DNA of 64,000 bases, from the NCBI GenBank assembly GCA_963691715.1, contig OY829281.1, forward strand, positions 930,001 through 994,000, read 5' to 3'. The notes below the pieces were generated by a model that saw only the letters and a list, made by a program, of their open reading frames with translations, had not been told where the DNA came from and did not search any database. This stretch comes from HXMU1420-13 sp963691715. Lineage in GTDB: Bacteria > Bacteroidota > Rhodothermia > Balneolales > Balneolaceae. This document shows positions 40,099 to 48,529 of the stretch, piece by piece (the stretch's first letter is position 1; each line of letters begins with the position of its first letter). A program made the translations under genes and the position numbers.

Positions 40099-40971
40099 TT
40101 AAAAAGTGTTGAATTCGATTCCTTTTAAATAATTAAACCCATCTTTTGCATTTTCTAACGGGGTATTTAACCTTTCATCTTCCACAAATACATACTGAAT
40201 ACCTGCTTTTTTATTTTCTGCTAAGATTGATTCGAAATCAATAATACCTGTTCCTATTGTAGTCTGGTCTAAATCTTTGTTTGCATCTTTTATATGATAT
40301 GAACAAAAACGACCTGGGTATTTTTTTATATATTCTAAAGGATCTACACCTGCTTTTTTAAACCAATACAAGTCTGCTTGAAAGCTAACATATTCAGGAT
40401 CAGTATTATCCATTAAAATCTCTTGAGGCACTTCGCCTTCCTCGGTAAGATCAAATTCAAAATCGTGGTTGTGATAACCAAAACCAATACCCGCTTTTTT
40501 AAATTGTTCTCCAATTGCATTTAAATTCTCTGCAATTTTGTAATACCCTGATCTTTGTTCTTCGCTAAGCCAAGCAATTACCACCCATTCCACTCCAAGA
40601 CGGTGTGCTATTTCGATTCTACGTGATGCTTCATCTGCCTGAAAATAAGAGGCATGACATGATGCTATTCTCATACCATTCCGTGCAACTGTTCTTTCAT
40701 ATTGATTAGCTGTCACCAAACCTGGGAAAATCCCTTCATAATTTAAACCATAACCTTCCACATAGTTAAATCCTATTTCAGCGATACTAGCAATTGCTTT
40801 TTCAAAATTTTGATCCATAAATTCACGTATAGACCAAAGTTGCACCCCAATTTCTTTCTTATTTGGTTTTGTAGGAGAAGAACAACTGATTAAAGGTAAA
40901 GTTGAAGCACCAGCCATTAAATAGGCAGATTTTTTTAAAAATTCTTTTCTCGATTCTTTCAAAATATTCAA
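40099..40971 (-). CDS. Exported sugar isomerase/epimerase-like TIM-barrel protein
   Basis: A 290-residue protein with a lipoprotein-like or Tat-like leader (SRKEFLKKSAYLMAGASTLP then LISCSS; one Arg of the twin-Arg motif is replaced by Ser-Arg-Lys). The rest is a xylose-isomerase-like TIM barrel: IGVQLWSIREFM at the start, HASYF, GFGYHNHDFEF (~160) and YHIKDAN (~240), which hold the metal ligands Glu/His/Asp. Such proteins act on sugars or inositols in the periplasm or cytoplasm; the substrate is not known. It is divergent from bioB, with about 120 bp between. Confidence 0.75.
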   Translation of the reverse strand: MNILKESRKEFLKKSAYLMAGASTLPLISCSSPTKPNKKEIGVQLWSIREFMDQNFEKAIASIAEIGFNYVEGYGLNYEGIFPGLVTANQYERTVARNGMRIASCHASYFQADEASRRIEIAHRLGVEWVVIAWLSEEQRSGYYKIAENLNAIGEQFKKAGIGFGYHNHDFEFDLTEEGEVPQEILMDNTDPEYVSFQADLYWFKKAGVDPLEYIKKYPGRFCSYHIKDANKDLDQTTIGTGIIDFESILAENKKAGIQYVFVEDERLNTPLENAKDGFNYLKGIEFNTF

Positions 40972-41091
40972 TATTAATTAATTTAAATACAGTTTAATAT
41001 AAAGTAAACTAATGAATCAAGATAATCATATTGGCATTTGGTTGGAATCACCTTAATTTACTTACTTATAATCCATCTAAATAAAGTCAAA

Positions 41092-42093
41092 ATGCCATCA
41101 TTAATTCGCCATAATTGGACAAATGAAGAAATTAGCGAAATTTACAACACTCCTTTAATGGAGTTAATTTATCGTGCCGCTACTGTTCATCGCGAATATC
41201 ATGAAACCGGTGAAGTTCAAGTTTGTACTTTACTATCAATTAAAACTGGAGGATGCTCTGAAGATTGCTCTTATTGCCCACAATCTGCCAGATATAACAC
41301 GGGAATAAATAGTGAAAAACTTATGCCAAAAGAAATGATACTAGCTGCTGCTGAGAGAGCAAAAGAAGCAGGAAGTACGCGCTTTTGTATGGGAGCTGCA
41401 TGGAGAAGTGCTCGCCAAAATAAAGATTTTGATGAAGTATTAGATGTAGTTTCCGGAGTTGCAGATTTAGGATTAGAAGTATGTGCTACTTTAGGAATGC
41501 TAACCGATGAACAAGCTGCTCAATTAAAGGAAGCAGGACTGTATGCCTATAATCACAACCTGGATTCGAGCGAAGATTTTTATAAAAAGATTATTACAAC
41601 TAGAACATACGAAGATCGCCTAGATACAATAAAAAAAGTACAAGACAACAATATATCTGTATGTTCTGGTGGAATAATAGGCATGGGTGAAACTCATGAA
41701 GATAGAATTGGATTACTCTACACATTATCAAATTTAAGCCCACATCCAGAATCAGTTCCAGTAAATGCATTAATCGCTGTAAAAGGAACTCCAATGGAAG
41801 GACAACCAAAAGTACCTAGCTGGGATATGGCAAGAATGATCGCTACAGCTCGTATTTTAATGCCCCAATCAATGGTAAGACTTTCTGCAGGGCGAGTGAG
41901 AATGAATTATGAGGAGCAAGCACTATGTTTTATGGCTGGCGCTAATTCTATATTTACTGGAGAAAAATTACTCACTACCCATAACAATGAATTGGACGAC
42001 GACATGCAGATGTTTAAACTTTTTGGTTTAAAAGCACGACCAGCATATAAAGATGCAAAGCCTGAGCATATTCCTGAAGTACTCGAAAAATAA
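41092..42093 (+). CDS. bioB: Biotin synthase
   Basis: A 333-residue radical-SAM enzyme from ATG 41092 (MPSLIRHNWTNEEISEIYNT); an 18-codon upstream extension is not typical. It has the radical-SAM cluster motif GGCSEDCSYCPQSARY (CxxxCxxC, ~residue 55) and the downstream blocks RFCMGAAW, GLEVCATLGML, YNHNLDSSEDFY and IGMGE, which bind the second cluster and substrate. It inserts sulfur into dethiobiotin, the last step of biotin synthesis. No other bio gene is next to it here, so the pathway genes must lie elsewhere or dethiobiotin is imported. Confidence 0.95.
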   Translation: MPSLIRHNWTNEEISEIYNTPLMELIYRAATVHREYHETGEVQVCTLLSIKTGGCSEDCSYCPQSARYNTGINSEKLMPKEMILAAAERAKEAGSTRFCMGAAWRSARQNKDFDEVLDVVSGVADLGLEVCATLGMLTDEQAAQLKEAGLYAYNHNLDSSEDFYKKIITTRTYEDRLDTIKKVQDNNISVCSGGIIGMGETHEDRIGLLYTLSNLSPHPESVPVNALIAVKGTPMEGQPKVPSWDMARMIATARILMPQSMVRLSAGRVRMNYEEQALCFMAGANSIFTGEKLLTTHNNELDDDMQMFKLFGLKARPAYKDAKPEHIPEVLEK

Positions 42094-42153
42094 TAGCGTG
42101 CATTCTATTCATCTCTCAGTTTGTTTCACTTAATAAGCGAATCCCTACGATCA

Positions 42154-42184
42154 TTTATATTCACTTTCCTTAAGTGAATATAAA
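42154..42184. terminator. Long inverted repeat after bioB
   Basis: Perfect 13 bp arms TTTATATTCACTT / AAGTGAATATAAA with loop TCCTT. AT-rich, but the arm length makes a stable hairpin. Position 61 bp after the bioB stop fits a terminator; a protein-binding operator for mtaB is an alternative. Confidence 0.5.
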
Positions 42185-42253
42185 TTCCTATTCAAAAATT
42201 TGTCTAATCTAAGACGATAACTAGATTCAATTCTTACTTAATTGATTTCTATG

Positions 42254-42261
42254 TATCTTTG
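42254..42261 (+). promoter_or_regulatory. TAnnTTTG promoter box before mtaB
   Basis: TATCTTTG four bases before the mtaB ATG at 42266. If used, transcription would start at or just before the start codon, giving an almost leaderless mRNA. No clear -33 box. Confidence 0.4.
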
Positions 42262-42265
42262 ACTA

Positions 42266-43600
42266 ATGAAAAAAGTAGCTTTTGAAACTTTAGGCTGTAA
42301 ACTTAACTTTTCAGAAACCTCATCAATGAGGCGTGAATTCGAACATGAAGGATTCGAACTCGCAGAGTTTACCGACCCCGCTGATATTTATGTTATTAAT
42401 ACCTGCTCTGTTACTTTAGATGCGAATAGTGCCTGCCGAAAGACCGTTCGACAGGCATTACGGCGTAATCCAAATGCATTTGTTGCTGTAGTGGGATGTT
42501 ATGCACAATTAGAACCAGAAGAAATTGCACAAATTGAAGGTGTAGATGTTGTTTTAGGAGCAAAAGATAAATTCAAATTACTCGATCTCTTCGATGATTT
42601 TGTTAAACAAGAAAAAACTATTATCCATAATACAGATGTAAATGAGGCTGTTGATTTTCATAATGCATTTTCATCGGATGATAGAACTCGTGCTTTTTTG
42701 AAAGTTCAAGATGGCTGCAATTTTAAATGTTCTTTTTGTACCATTCCATTAGCAAGAGGAGCATCAAGATCACCAAAAATTGCTACAGTAATAAGAAATG
42801 CCCAGCAATTAGTCGAAGAAGGCTTTCATGAAATAATAGTTACTGGTGTTAATTCCGGCGATTTCGGGCATGGCACAAATGAAAATTTTTTCCAATTACT
42901 TCAAGCCTTAGACAAAGTAGATGGGCTAAAGCGATTACGTGTCTCTTCCATAGAGCCAAATTTACTACATGATGACATTATACATTTCGCAGCAGAATCT
43001 GAGAAATTACAACCACACTTTCATATCCCGCTTCAAAGTGGTTCAGATGACATGCTTAAGATGATGCGCCGCCGATATAGAACCGACTTATACAGAGCAA
43101 AGGTTGAATTAATTAGATCATTGATGCCCGATGCGTGTATTGGCGTTGATGTAATAACCGGTCATCCTGGAGAAACAGAAGAATTTTTCCAGGATTCATT
43201 TAATTTTATTCACTCATTATCCGTCTCTTACTTACATGTATTCACTTACTCAGAGCGGCCAAATACTCATGCTTTAACCATTAAACCCTTTGTGAATAAA
43301 CAAGAACGAAAGAAAAGAACACATCAATTAAGAAGACTATCTGCAACCAAACGATTTGAATTTGATACACAATTTAAAGGCCAATATAGACCTGTGTTAT
43401 TCGAGGAAGAAAATAAAAATGGATTCATGTATGGTTGGACAGACAACTATGTACGTATCGCAACCACTTACTCTAGACGACTAGTAAATACTATCCAAAC
43501 CATAAAAATTGGGAATTATTCAGACAATGGATTCCATTTTGGAATTCTTGATACCCATTTACAAAGAGAAGAGACCGCCATCGAAGAACTCATTGAATGA
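42266..43600 (+). CDS. mtaB: tRNA t6A37 methylthiotransferase MtaB
   Basis: A 444-residue methylthiotransferase of the MiaB/MtaB class. The N-terminal UPF0004 domain starts FETLGCKLNFSET (Cys10) and has NTCSVT and VGCYAQ, ligands of the first cluster. The radical-SAM motif is VQDGCNFKCSFCTIPLARG (CxxxCxxC, ~residue 150) and a C-terminal TRAM-like domain follows from ~375 (YRPVLFEEENKNGFMYGWTD). The NTCSVT and RGASRS patterns place it with MtaB, which adds methylthio to threonylcarbamoyl-A37 of tRNA. It overlaps the next gene by 4 bp (ATGA), so both are co-translated. Confidence 0.93.
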   Translation: MKKVAFETLGCKLNFSETSSMRREFEHEGFELAEFTDPADIYVINTCSVTLDANSACRKTVRQALRRNPNAFVAVVGCYAQLEPEEIAQIEGVDVVLGAKDKFKLLDLFDDFVKQEKTIIHNTDVNEAVDFHNAFSSDDRTRAFLKVQDGCNFKCSFCTIPLARGASRSPKIATVIRNAQQLVEEGFHEIIVTGVNSGDFGHGTNENFFQLLQALDKVDGLKRLRVSSIEPNLLHDDIIHFAAESEKLQPHFHIPLQSGSDDMLKMMRRRYRTDLYRAKVELIRSLMPDACIGVDVITGHPGETEEFFQDSFNFIHSLSVSYLHVFTYSERPNTHALTIKPFVNKQERKKRTHQLRRLSATKRFEFDTQFKGQYRPVLFEEENKNGFMYGWTDNYVRIATTYSRRLVNTIQTIKIGNYSDNGFHFGILDTHLQREETAIEELIE

Positions 43601-44337
43601 TGGACTCAAGAAATTATACCGAAATACTAGAAAAAGTAGCGCGCTTACTCAAACAGCAAAAAGAAATGTATGGCGACTTTAACCCTCAGATAAATACGAA
43701 TAGCCAAGATGTTTTAGCTGAATCTGAAAAACACTCAAAGGTAGAACTATCCATAGAGGAACAGTTAGCTGCTTGTACAACACTTGATCAATTAAAATCT
43801 TTATGTGCACAAAGTAATGTGTTGAAAACTGATCTCATCAATACAAATTTAGTATTTGGTGTAGGAAATCCTAATGCTGATCTTATGCTTATAGGAGAAG
43901 CACCCGGTGAAAATGAAGATATACAAGGGGAACCCTTTATTGGAAAAGCTGGTCAGCTTCTAGACAAAATCATCGAAGCTATCAATTTAAAACGATCAGA
44001 TATTTATATAGCAAATATTTTAAAACATCGCCCCCCAGATAATAGAGATACCAAACCTGAGGAACGACAAAAAAGCCTTCCTTTCTTATTGAAACAAATA
44101 GAGTTAGTGAATCCTAAACTTATTCTCTGTGTTGGTAAAATATCTGGAACAACATTATTAGCTAAAGAACAATCACTTAAAGAAATGAGGCAGAAATTTC
44201 ATGACTTTGATGGTAGAGAATTAATGGTTACTTACCATCCCGCAGCTTTATTAAGAAACCAACAATGGAAAAGACCTACCTGGGAAGATGTTCAAAAGCT
44301 CCGGCTTAGGTATGACGAATTAGGTTGCAAACCATAA
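43597..44337 (+). CDS. Family 4-type uracil-DNA glycosylase lacking most FeS cysteines
   Basis: A 246-residue protein. Residues ~90-245 carry the uracil-DNA glycosylase blocks: LVFGVGNPNADLMLIGEAPG then ENEDIQGEPFIGKAGQLLDK (active-site Glu/Asp), IANILKHRPPDNR, and the late TYHPAALLRN. Family 4 enzymes have four Cys for a 4Fe-4S cluster: a CxxC before FGxGNP, a Cys in KCRPP and one in the CxPFL helix. Here KCRPP is KHRPP, CxPFL is QKSLPFL, and the CxxC is LCAQS. The cluster is therefore likely absent. The N-terminal ~80 residues are extra and low-complexity. DNA uracil repair. Confidence 0.85.
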   Translation: MMDSRNYTEILEKVARLLKQQKEMYGDFNPQINTNSQDVLAESEKHSKVELSIEEQLAACTTLDQLKSLCAQSNVLKTDLINTNLVFGVGNPNADLMLIGEAPGENEDIQGEPFIGKAGQLLDKIIEAINLKRSDIYIANILKHRPPDNRDTKPEERQKSLPFLLKQIELVNPKLILCVGKISGTTLLAKEQSLKEMRQKFHDFDGRELMVTYHPAALLRNQQWKRPTWEDVQKLRLRYDELGCKP

Positions 44338-44432
44338 TGTTGATAACTTGTGCAAAGCTTGTTGAAAAGAACCTAAACTAAGCTAGTTTTAATTATTTAT
44401 TTTGGTTTGTACAATTCAGATTGGTATAAATT

Positions 44433-45968
44433 TTGGCTCAAAAAAAAGATAAAAATTTTAAAAAAGATAATTACTCCAAAGATTCTAGCATATTAGAACA
44501 AGAAGGAAGGGTTCCCCCACAAGCAGTGGAAGTCGAAGAAGCGGTATTAGGAGCAATGTTAATTGAACATGGTGCAGCGACTATAGCTTTGCAAATGTTA
44601 AAACCAGACGATTTCTACAAACCGGCTCACCGATACATTTTTGAAACCCTTTCAAATCTATTTGAACGCGATAACCCATTGGATCTTTTAACTGTTGAAA
44701 ATGAACTTAGAGATAATGGATTACTCGATATAGTAGGTGGTCCTACCTATCTTTCTGACTTAACCAGATCTGTAAGTTCTGCAGCAAATATAGATTATCA
44801 TGCACAGATAATTACAGAAAAAGCGATTAAACGCCGTCTAATACTGAGTTGTACAGATGTTATAAAAGAGTCGTACGATAGCACTACCGATGCTTATGAT
44901 GTACTGGATGAAGCAGAACAAAAAATCTTTGATCTTGCAAACCAAAAAAGTAAAAGTAGCGCTTTACCAGTTGCTGATATTTTAAAAGATACGTTAGCTT
45001 ATCTAGAAGATATGCGAGGTAAAAAATATGGAATTACAGGTGTTCCTACTGGTTTAGCGGTTGATCAAATGACCGCTGGATGGCAAAATGGAGACTTAGT
45101 TATCATTGCTGCACGGCCATCTATGGGTAAAACAGCTTTTGTTTTAACAGCTGCAAGAAATGCAGCCATGCATCCAGACGAGAGCTTACGTGCACCTGTT
45201 GCTATCTTTTCATTGGAAATGTCAAAACAATCGCTAGTTCAACGTTTATTAACAATGGAAGCCCGGGTTCGGGCAGATGAAGCACGTAAAGGAACTCTAA
45301 ACGATGAAAGTTTCAAAGATTTAATAGAAGCTGCAGGTAGACTTTTTTCAGCTAATATTTTTATTGATGATACACCAGCTATAACCTTAATGGAACTTCG
45401 TACCAAATGTAGGAGACTTAAAAGTGAGCATGATGTTGGTCTAATAGTCGTAGATTATCTACAGTTGATGCAAGGTTCTTCAAAAGATACTGGGAGTCGT
45501 GAACAGGAAATAGCATCTATATCCAGAGGATTAAAATCTTTGGCAAAAGAACTAGATGTTCCAGTAATCGCACTTTCTCAACTTTCGCGAGCAGTGGAAC
45601 AACGAGGCGGAGATAAACGACCACAGCTTAGTGATTTACGTGAATCAGGATCTATCGAACAGGATGCCGATATTGTTATGTTTTTATATCGACCCGAATA
45701 TTATGGAATTACCACAACAGCAGAAGGTCAATCAACTGCTGGACTTGCTGAAGTTATAATTGGTAAACAAAGAAACGGACCTGTTGGAACTAAAATGCTG
45801 TATTTTGTTAAAGATTACGCTCGATTTGAAAACCTTACATCAGCAGAAGGTTCTGTAAATACTGGCCTAGCCCCTGTTTCAAATGATATGCTAGAAGCAA
45901 ATTTTACCCCATCAGATTCACCGATTCTGCCTCATAATCCTGCTCCAGACGAAGATGCACCTTTTTAA
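44433..45968 (+). CDS. dnaB: Replicative DNA helicase DnaB
   Basis: A 511-residue protein. Start is a TTG (MAQKKDKNFKKDNYSKD), as no ATG is near the N-terminal domain, which begins RVPPQAVEVEEAVLGAML (~residue 26). The RecA-like helicase domain has Walker A ARPSMGKTAFVLTAARN (~225), Walker B LIVVDYLQLMQGS (~340), then RGLKSLAKELDVPVIALSQL, a strong DnaB signature, and the arginine finger region LYRPEYYG. It unwinds DNA at the replication fork. The TTG overlaps a TATAAATTTTG run that itself resembles a promoter box, so the exact start and promoter are unsettled. Confidence 0.96.
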   Translation: MAQKKDKNFKKDNYSKDSSILEQEGRVPPQAVEVEEAVLGAMLIEHGAATIALQMLKPDDFYKPAHRYIFETLSNLFERDNPLDLLTVENELRDNGLLDIVGGPTYLSDLTRSVSSAANIDYHAQIITEKAIKRRLILSCTDVIKESYDSTTDAYDVLDEAEQKIFDLANQKSKSSALPVADILKDTLAYLEDMRGKKYGITGVPTGLAVDQMTAGWQNGDLVIIAARPSMGKTAFVLTAARNAAMHPDESLRAPVAIFSLEMSKQSLVQRLLTMEARVRADEARKGTLNDESFKDLIEAAGRLFSANIFIDDTPAITLMELRTKCRRLKSEHDVGLIVVDYLQLMQGSSKDTGSREQEIASISRGLKSLAKELDVPVIALSQLSRAVEQRGGDKRPQLSDLRESGSIEQDADIVMFLYRPEYYGITTTAEGQSTAGLAEVIIGKQRNGPVGTKMLYFVKDYARFENLTSAEGSVNTGLAPVSNDMLEANFTPSDSPILPHNPAPDEDAPF

Positions 45969-45975
45969 ATAATAC

Positions 45976-47256
45976 ATGAAGATTAATCAGATTACTATAC
46001 TGATTATTGTATGTATAGCACCATCTGTAGGCGCTCAAGAAATCGAATATGCAAGGGAAATCGTTAATATTTTAGCCTCCGACTCATTATTTGGGAGAGG
46101 CTATGTGAATGATGGAGACAAGAAAGCTGCACATGTAATAAAAAAAGAATTTGAACAGTTCGGTGTTCAACCATTTAATGATTCGTACTTTCAAGAATTC
46201 TATATTTCAACAAATATATTTCCTGATTCTATTTTTTTAACGGTAGATGGAAATGATCTAAATGTTGGCCAAGATTTTCATGTTCTTCCCGGTTCTCCAT
46301 CAATAATTGGTGATTATGAAACAGAATTTATACATCATAAAGAGATTTTTGATCAAGAAACGCTATTAAAAAGGATAGCAAACTCCTCAGGAAAATTTAT
46401 CGTACTTGATGAGTATCCAGTCTCACTTCTCGATCAATCAAAAAAAGATCGACTAGAAGAAATAAAACAATTTTTAATTTACCATCCCAGTAACCCAGCT
46501 ATTGGGACAATTTTTTTAAGTTCCGATAAACTAACTTGGTATGGAAGTCGATTCATACATTCTAAACCGAGTATATATTTAAAAAAAGAATTCATACTCC
46601 CATCATCTAAACATATATCAGTTCACATAAACAACCATTTTATTGAAAAATATAAAACTCAAAATGTAATAGGTCTTATTGAGGGAGAACAAACAGATTC
46701 GCTAATTGTTTTGACGGCTCATTATGACCATTTTGGAATGATGGGACAAGCAATTTTTCCAGGAGCCAATGATAATGCAAGTGGTGTAGCCATGTTATTG
46801 AGTCTTGCAAAACACTTCAACACCAGTAAGCCCAAATACTCAATGATGTTTATCGCATTTGGAGCTGAAGAACTGGGACTTCTTGGATCATCATATTTTA
46901 CTGAACATCCAATAGTTGATTTGAGTACTATAAAATTTTTATTGAATTTTGATATTGCTGGTACTGGCGATGAAGGCATTCAAGTAGTGAATGGTAGTGT
47001 TCATAGAAATGAATTTGATCATTTGGTACATCTAAATGAGCAACATCGTTTGTTACCAAGAATTAAAATTAGAGGGGCAGCATGCAATTCCGATCATTGT
47101 AATTTCACAAAACTTGGTGTGCCTGGATTCTATATATATACCTTAGGAGGGATAACTGCGTATCATGATGTCTATGATCGAGCAGAGACTCTCCCACTTA
47201 CCGAGTTTGAAGATTATTTCAATCTAATGATTTTATTTATTGAAGGGTTAGAATAG
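45976..47256 (+). CDS. M28-family exported aminopeptidase
   Basis: A 426-residue protein with a signal peptide (MKINQITILIIVCIAPSVGA). A protease-associated region precedes the catalytic part. Zinc ligands are seen in TAHYDHFGMM (His/Asp, ~250), PGANDNASGVA (bridging Asp, ~268), FGAEELGLLGS (Glu/Glu, ~298), LNFDIAGTG (Asp, ~330) and a C-terminal His in ITAYHDVYD (~400). This is the M28 di-zinc set. It should cleave amino-terminal residues from peptides outside the cytoplasm. It begins 8 bp after dnaB and may be transcribed with it. Confidence 0.9.
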   Translation: MKINQITILIIVCIAPSVGAQEIEYAREIVNILASDSLFGRGYVNDGDKKAAHVIKKEFEQFGVQPFNDSYFQEFYISTNIFPDSIFLTVDGNDLNVGQDFHVLPGSPSIIGDYETEFIHHKEIFDQETLLKRIANSSGKFIVLDEYPVSLLDQSKKDRLEEIKQFLIYHPSNPAIGTIFLSSDKLTWYGSRFIHSKPSIYLKKEFILPSSKHISVHINNHFIEKYKTQNVIGLIEGEQTDSLIVLTAHYDHFGMMGQAIFPGANDNASGVAMLLSLAKHFNTSKPKYSMMFIAFGAEELGLLGSSYFTEHPIVDLSTIKFLLNFDIAGTGDEGIQVVNGSVHRNEFDHLVHLNEQHRLLPRIKIRGAACNSDHCNFTKLGVPGFYIYTLGGITAYHDVYDRAETLPLTEFEDYFNLMILFIEGLE

Positions 47257-47372
47257 CTTAAACAAATACAGTTCCATTACATCAAATTCCAGAATGGATT
47301 ATCGTAATTTAATTGAACATAAAACCTATTAAAAGTGATAAGGCATGTATTTTCAATAGACCTTTTGCGATA

Positions 47373-47386
47373 AGTAAGCACTTACT
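47373..47386. other. Short palindrome between convergent genes
   Basis: AGTAAGCACTTACT, 6 bp arms around CA, in the 160 bp gap between the M28 peptidase and the convergent glycosyltransferase. Weak, could be chance or a protein-binding site. The rest of the gap shows nothing clear. Confidence 0.2.
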
Positions 47387-47416
47387 GATTACGTTCAAAT
47401 GTACTATAAGAAAAAT

Positions 47417-48529
47417 CTAAGTCTTGACTAAATTCTCGAATAATCGGTCAAATTTTTTATACATCCTACTCCAATCAAGATGTTTATTGATATTTTGAAG
47501 TGTTGGTTTTGGAAGAGGTTTTGTTTTTTTCTCTAATAAATTTTTTAAATACTGAAAAAGTTGATCCTCATCTTCATATAGTACTGGAGCATGTAATAAT
47601 GGCGAATGTAAGGACTCTGGAATCAACTCAGGATAATGTAAAGTATTAGGAACTAGTGGATGACATCCACAATAAATAGCTTCCATGATAGATACACAAA
47701 AAAACTCATAAGAAGCAGTAGAAACTACAATATCACCAGAGTGTAAGAGTTTACTGTATGCTTCTTTGTCATCTACGTATCCAAAATGTTGGATTTGTGA
47801 ACCAAAGCGTTTCCAAGCTTTTTGAAATTCCGCTGGTTTATCATGCTTACTATCACCTGCTAGGATTAATTCAAATTTTAAATCAATATCATTTAACCGA
47901 TTTAAAACTCTAAAAAACATGGCTGGATTTCGATCAAACTGCCAGCGTTGATTCCATACGATTACGGGTCGATTATTTTGTTTTCTTGTGTCAGGATGCG
48001 CATCAAAGTACTTCAAGTCTAATCCAGGATGCATTACTACACTTTTATCCCTAATCTGATCGACAGTATGATAGTGTTTATCTCCTGGATAATTGTCCAA
48101 AAATTCTGGTAACGCTTTAATTAAGTCATCTAATTGAAATTGTGATGGAAACAATAATAGATCTGCGGTTAACATACTCAAATAATTAATATAACAGTAC
48201 GTCATATCCCGCGACTCACCCTCAGGAATTGGTCGAGTAAACTGATTATCATGCATATACATGATTTTAGGCGTATGAGCAAATCTTGGGTTATTTAATG
48301 TAAGAAATGCTGGCAAATTAGTCATGCTACTCGTCATTAACACATCAATAGGTTCTTGCACTTGTTTGGTAAGTTCTGCTAGGGTTACAGAATCTCCGTG
48401 CATTCGCCATTTCCATCCTTTATAATTCAGTTTAATAGGAATTATTTTATGAACTGAATGTTTTTTTAGGCCTTTCAAAAATGCTTTATGTGAGCCACTG
48501 TAATAAGGTTCAATAGCTAGTATATTCAT
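47417..48529 (-). CDS. tRNA-queuosine alpha-mannosyltransferase-like glycosyltransferase (DUF3524)
   Basis: A 370-residue GT-B glycosyltransferase. The N-terminal DUF3524 domain begins ILAIEPYYSGSHKAFLKGLK and has the diagnostic KWRMHG and MYMHDNQFTRPI (~residue 92). The C-terminal GT4-like half has VIVWNQRWQFDRNPAMFF (~190) and SYEFFCVSIMEAIYCGCHPL (~275, nucleotide-sugar site). The architecture is that of the enzyme adding mannose to queuosine at tRNA-Asp wobble positions in animals; bacterial members exist with the activity less certain. It is 1 bp from mutL on the same strand. Confidence 0.8.
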   Translation of the reverse strand: MNILAIEPYYSGSHKAFLKGLKKHSVHKIIPIKLNYKGWKWRMHGDSVTLAELTKQVQEPIDVLMTSSMTNLPAFLTLNNPRFAHTPKIMYMHDNQFTRPIPEGESRDMTYCYINYLSMLTADLLLFPSQFQLDDLIKALPEFLDNYPGDKHYHTVDQIRDKSVVMHPGLDLKYFDAHPDTRKQNNRPVIVWNQRWQFDRNPAMFFRVLNRLNDIDLKFELILAGDSKHDKPAEFQKAWKRFGSQIQHFGYVDDKEAYSKLLHSGDIVVSTASYEFFCVSIMEAIYCGCHPLVPNTLHYPELIPESLHSPLLHAPVLYEDEDQLFQYLKNLLEKKTKPLPKPTLQNINKHLDWSRMYKKFDRLFENLVKT

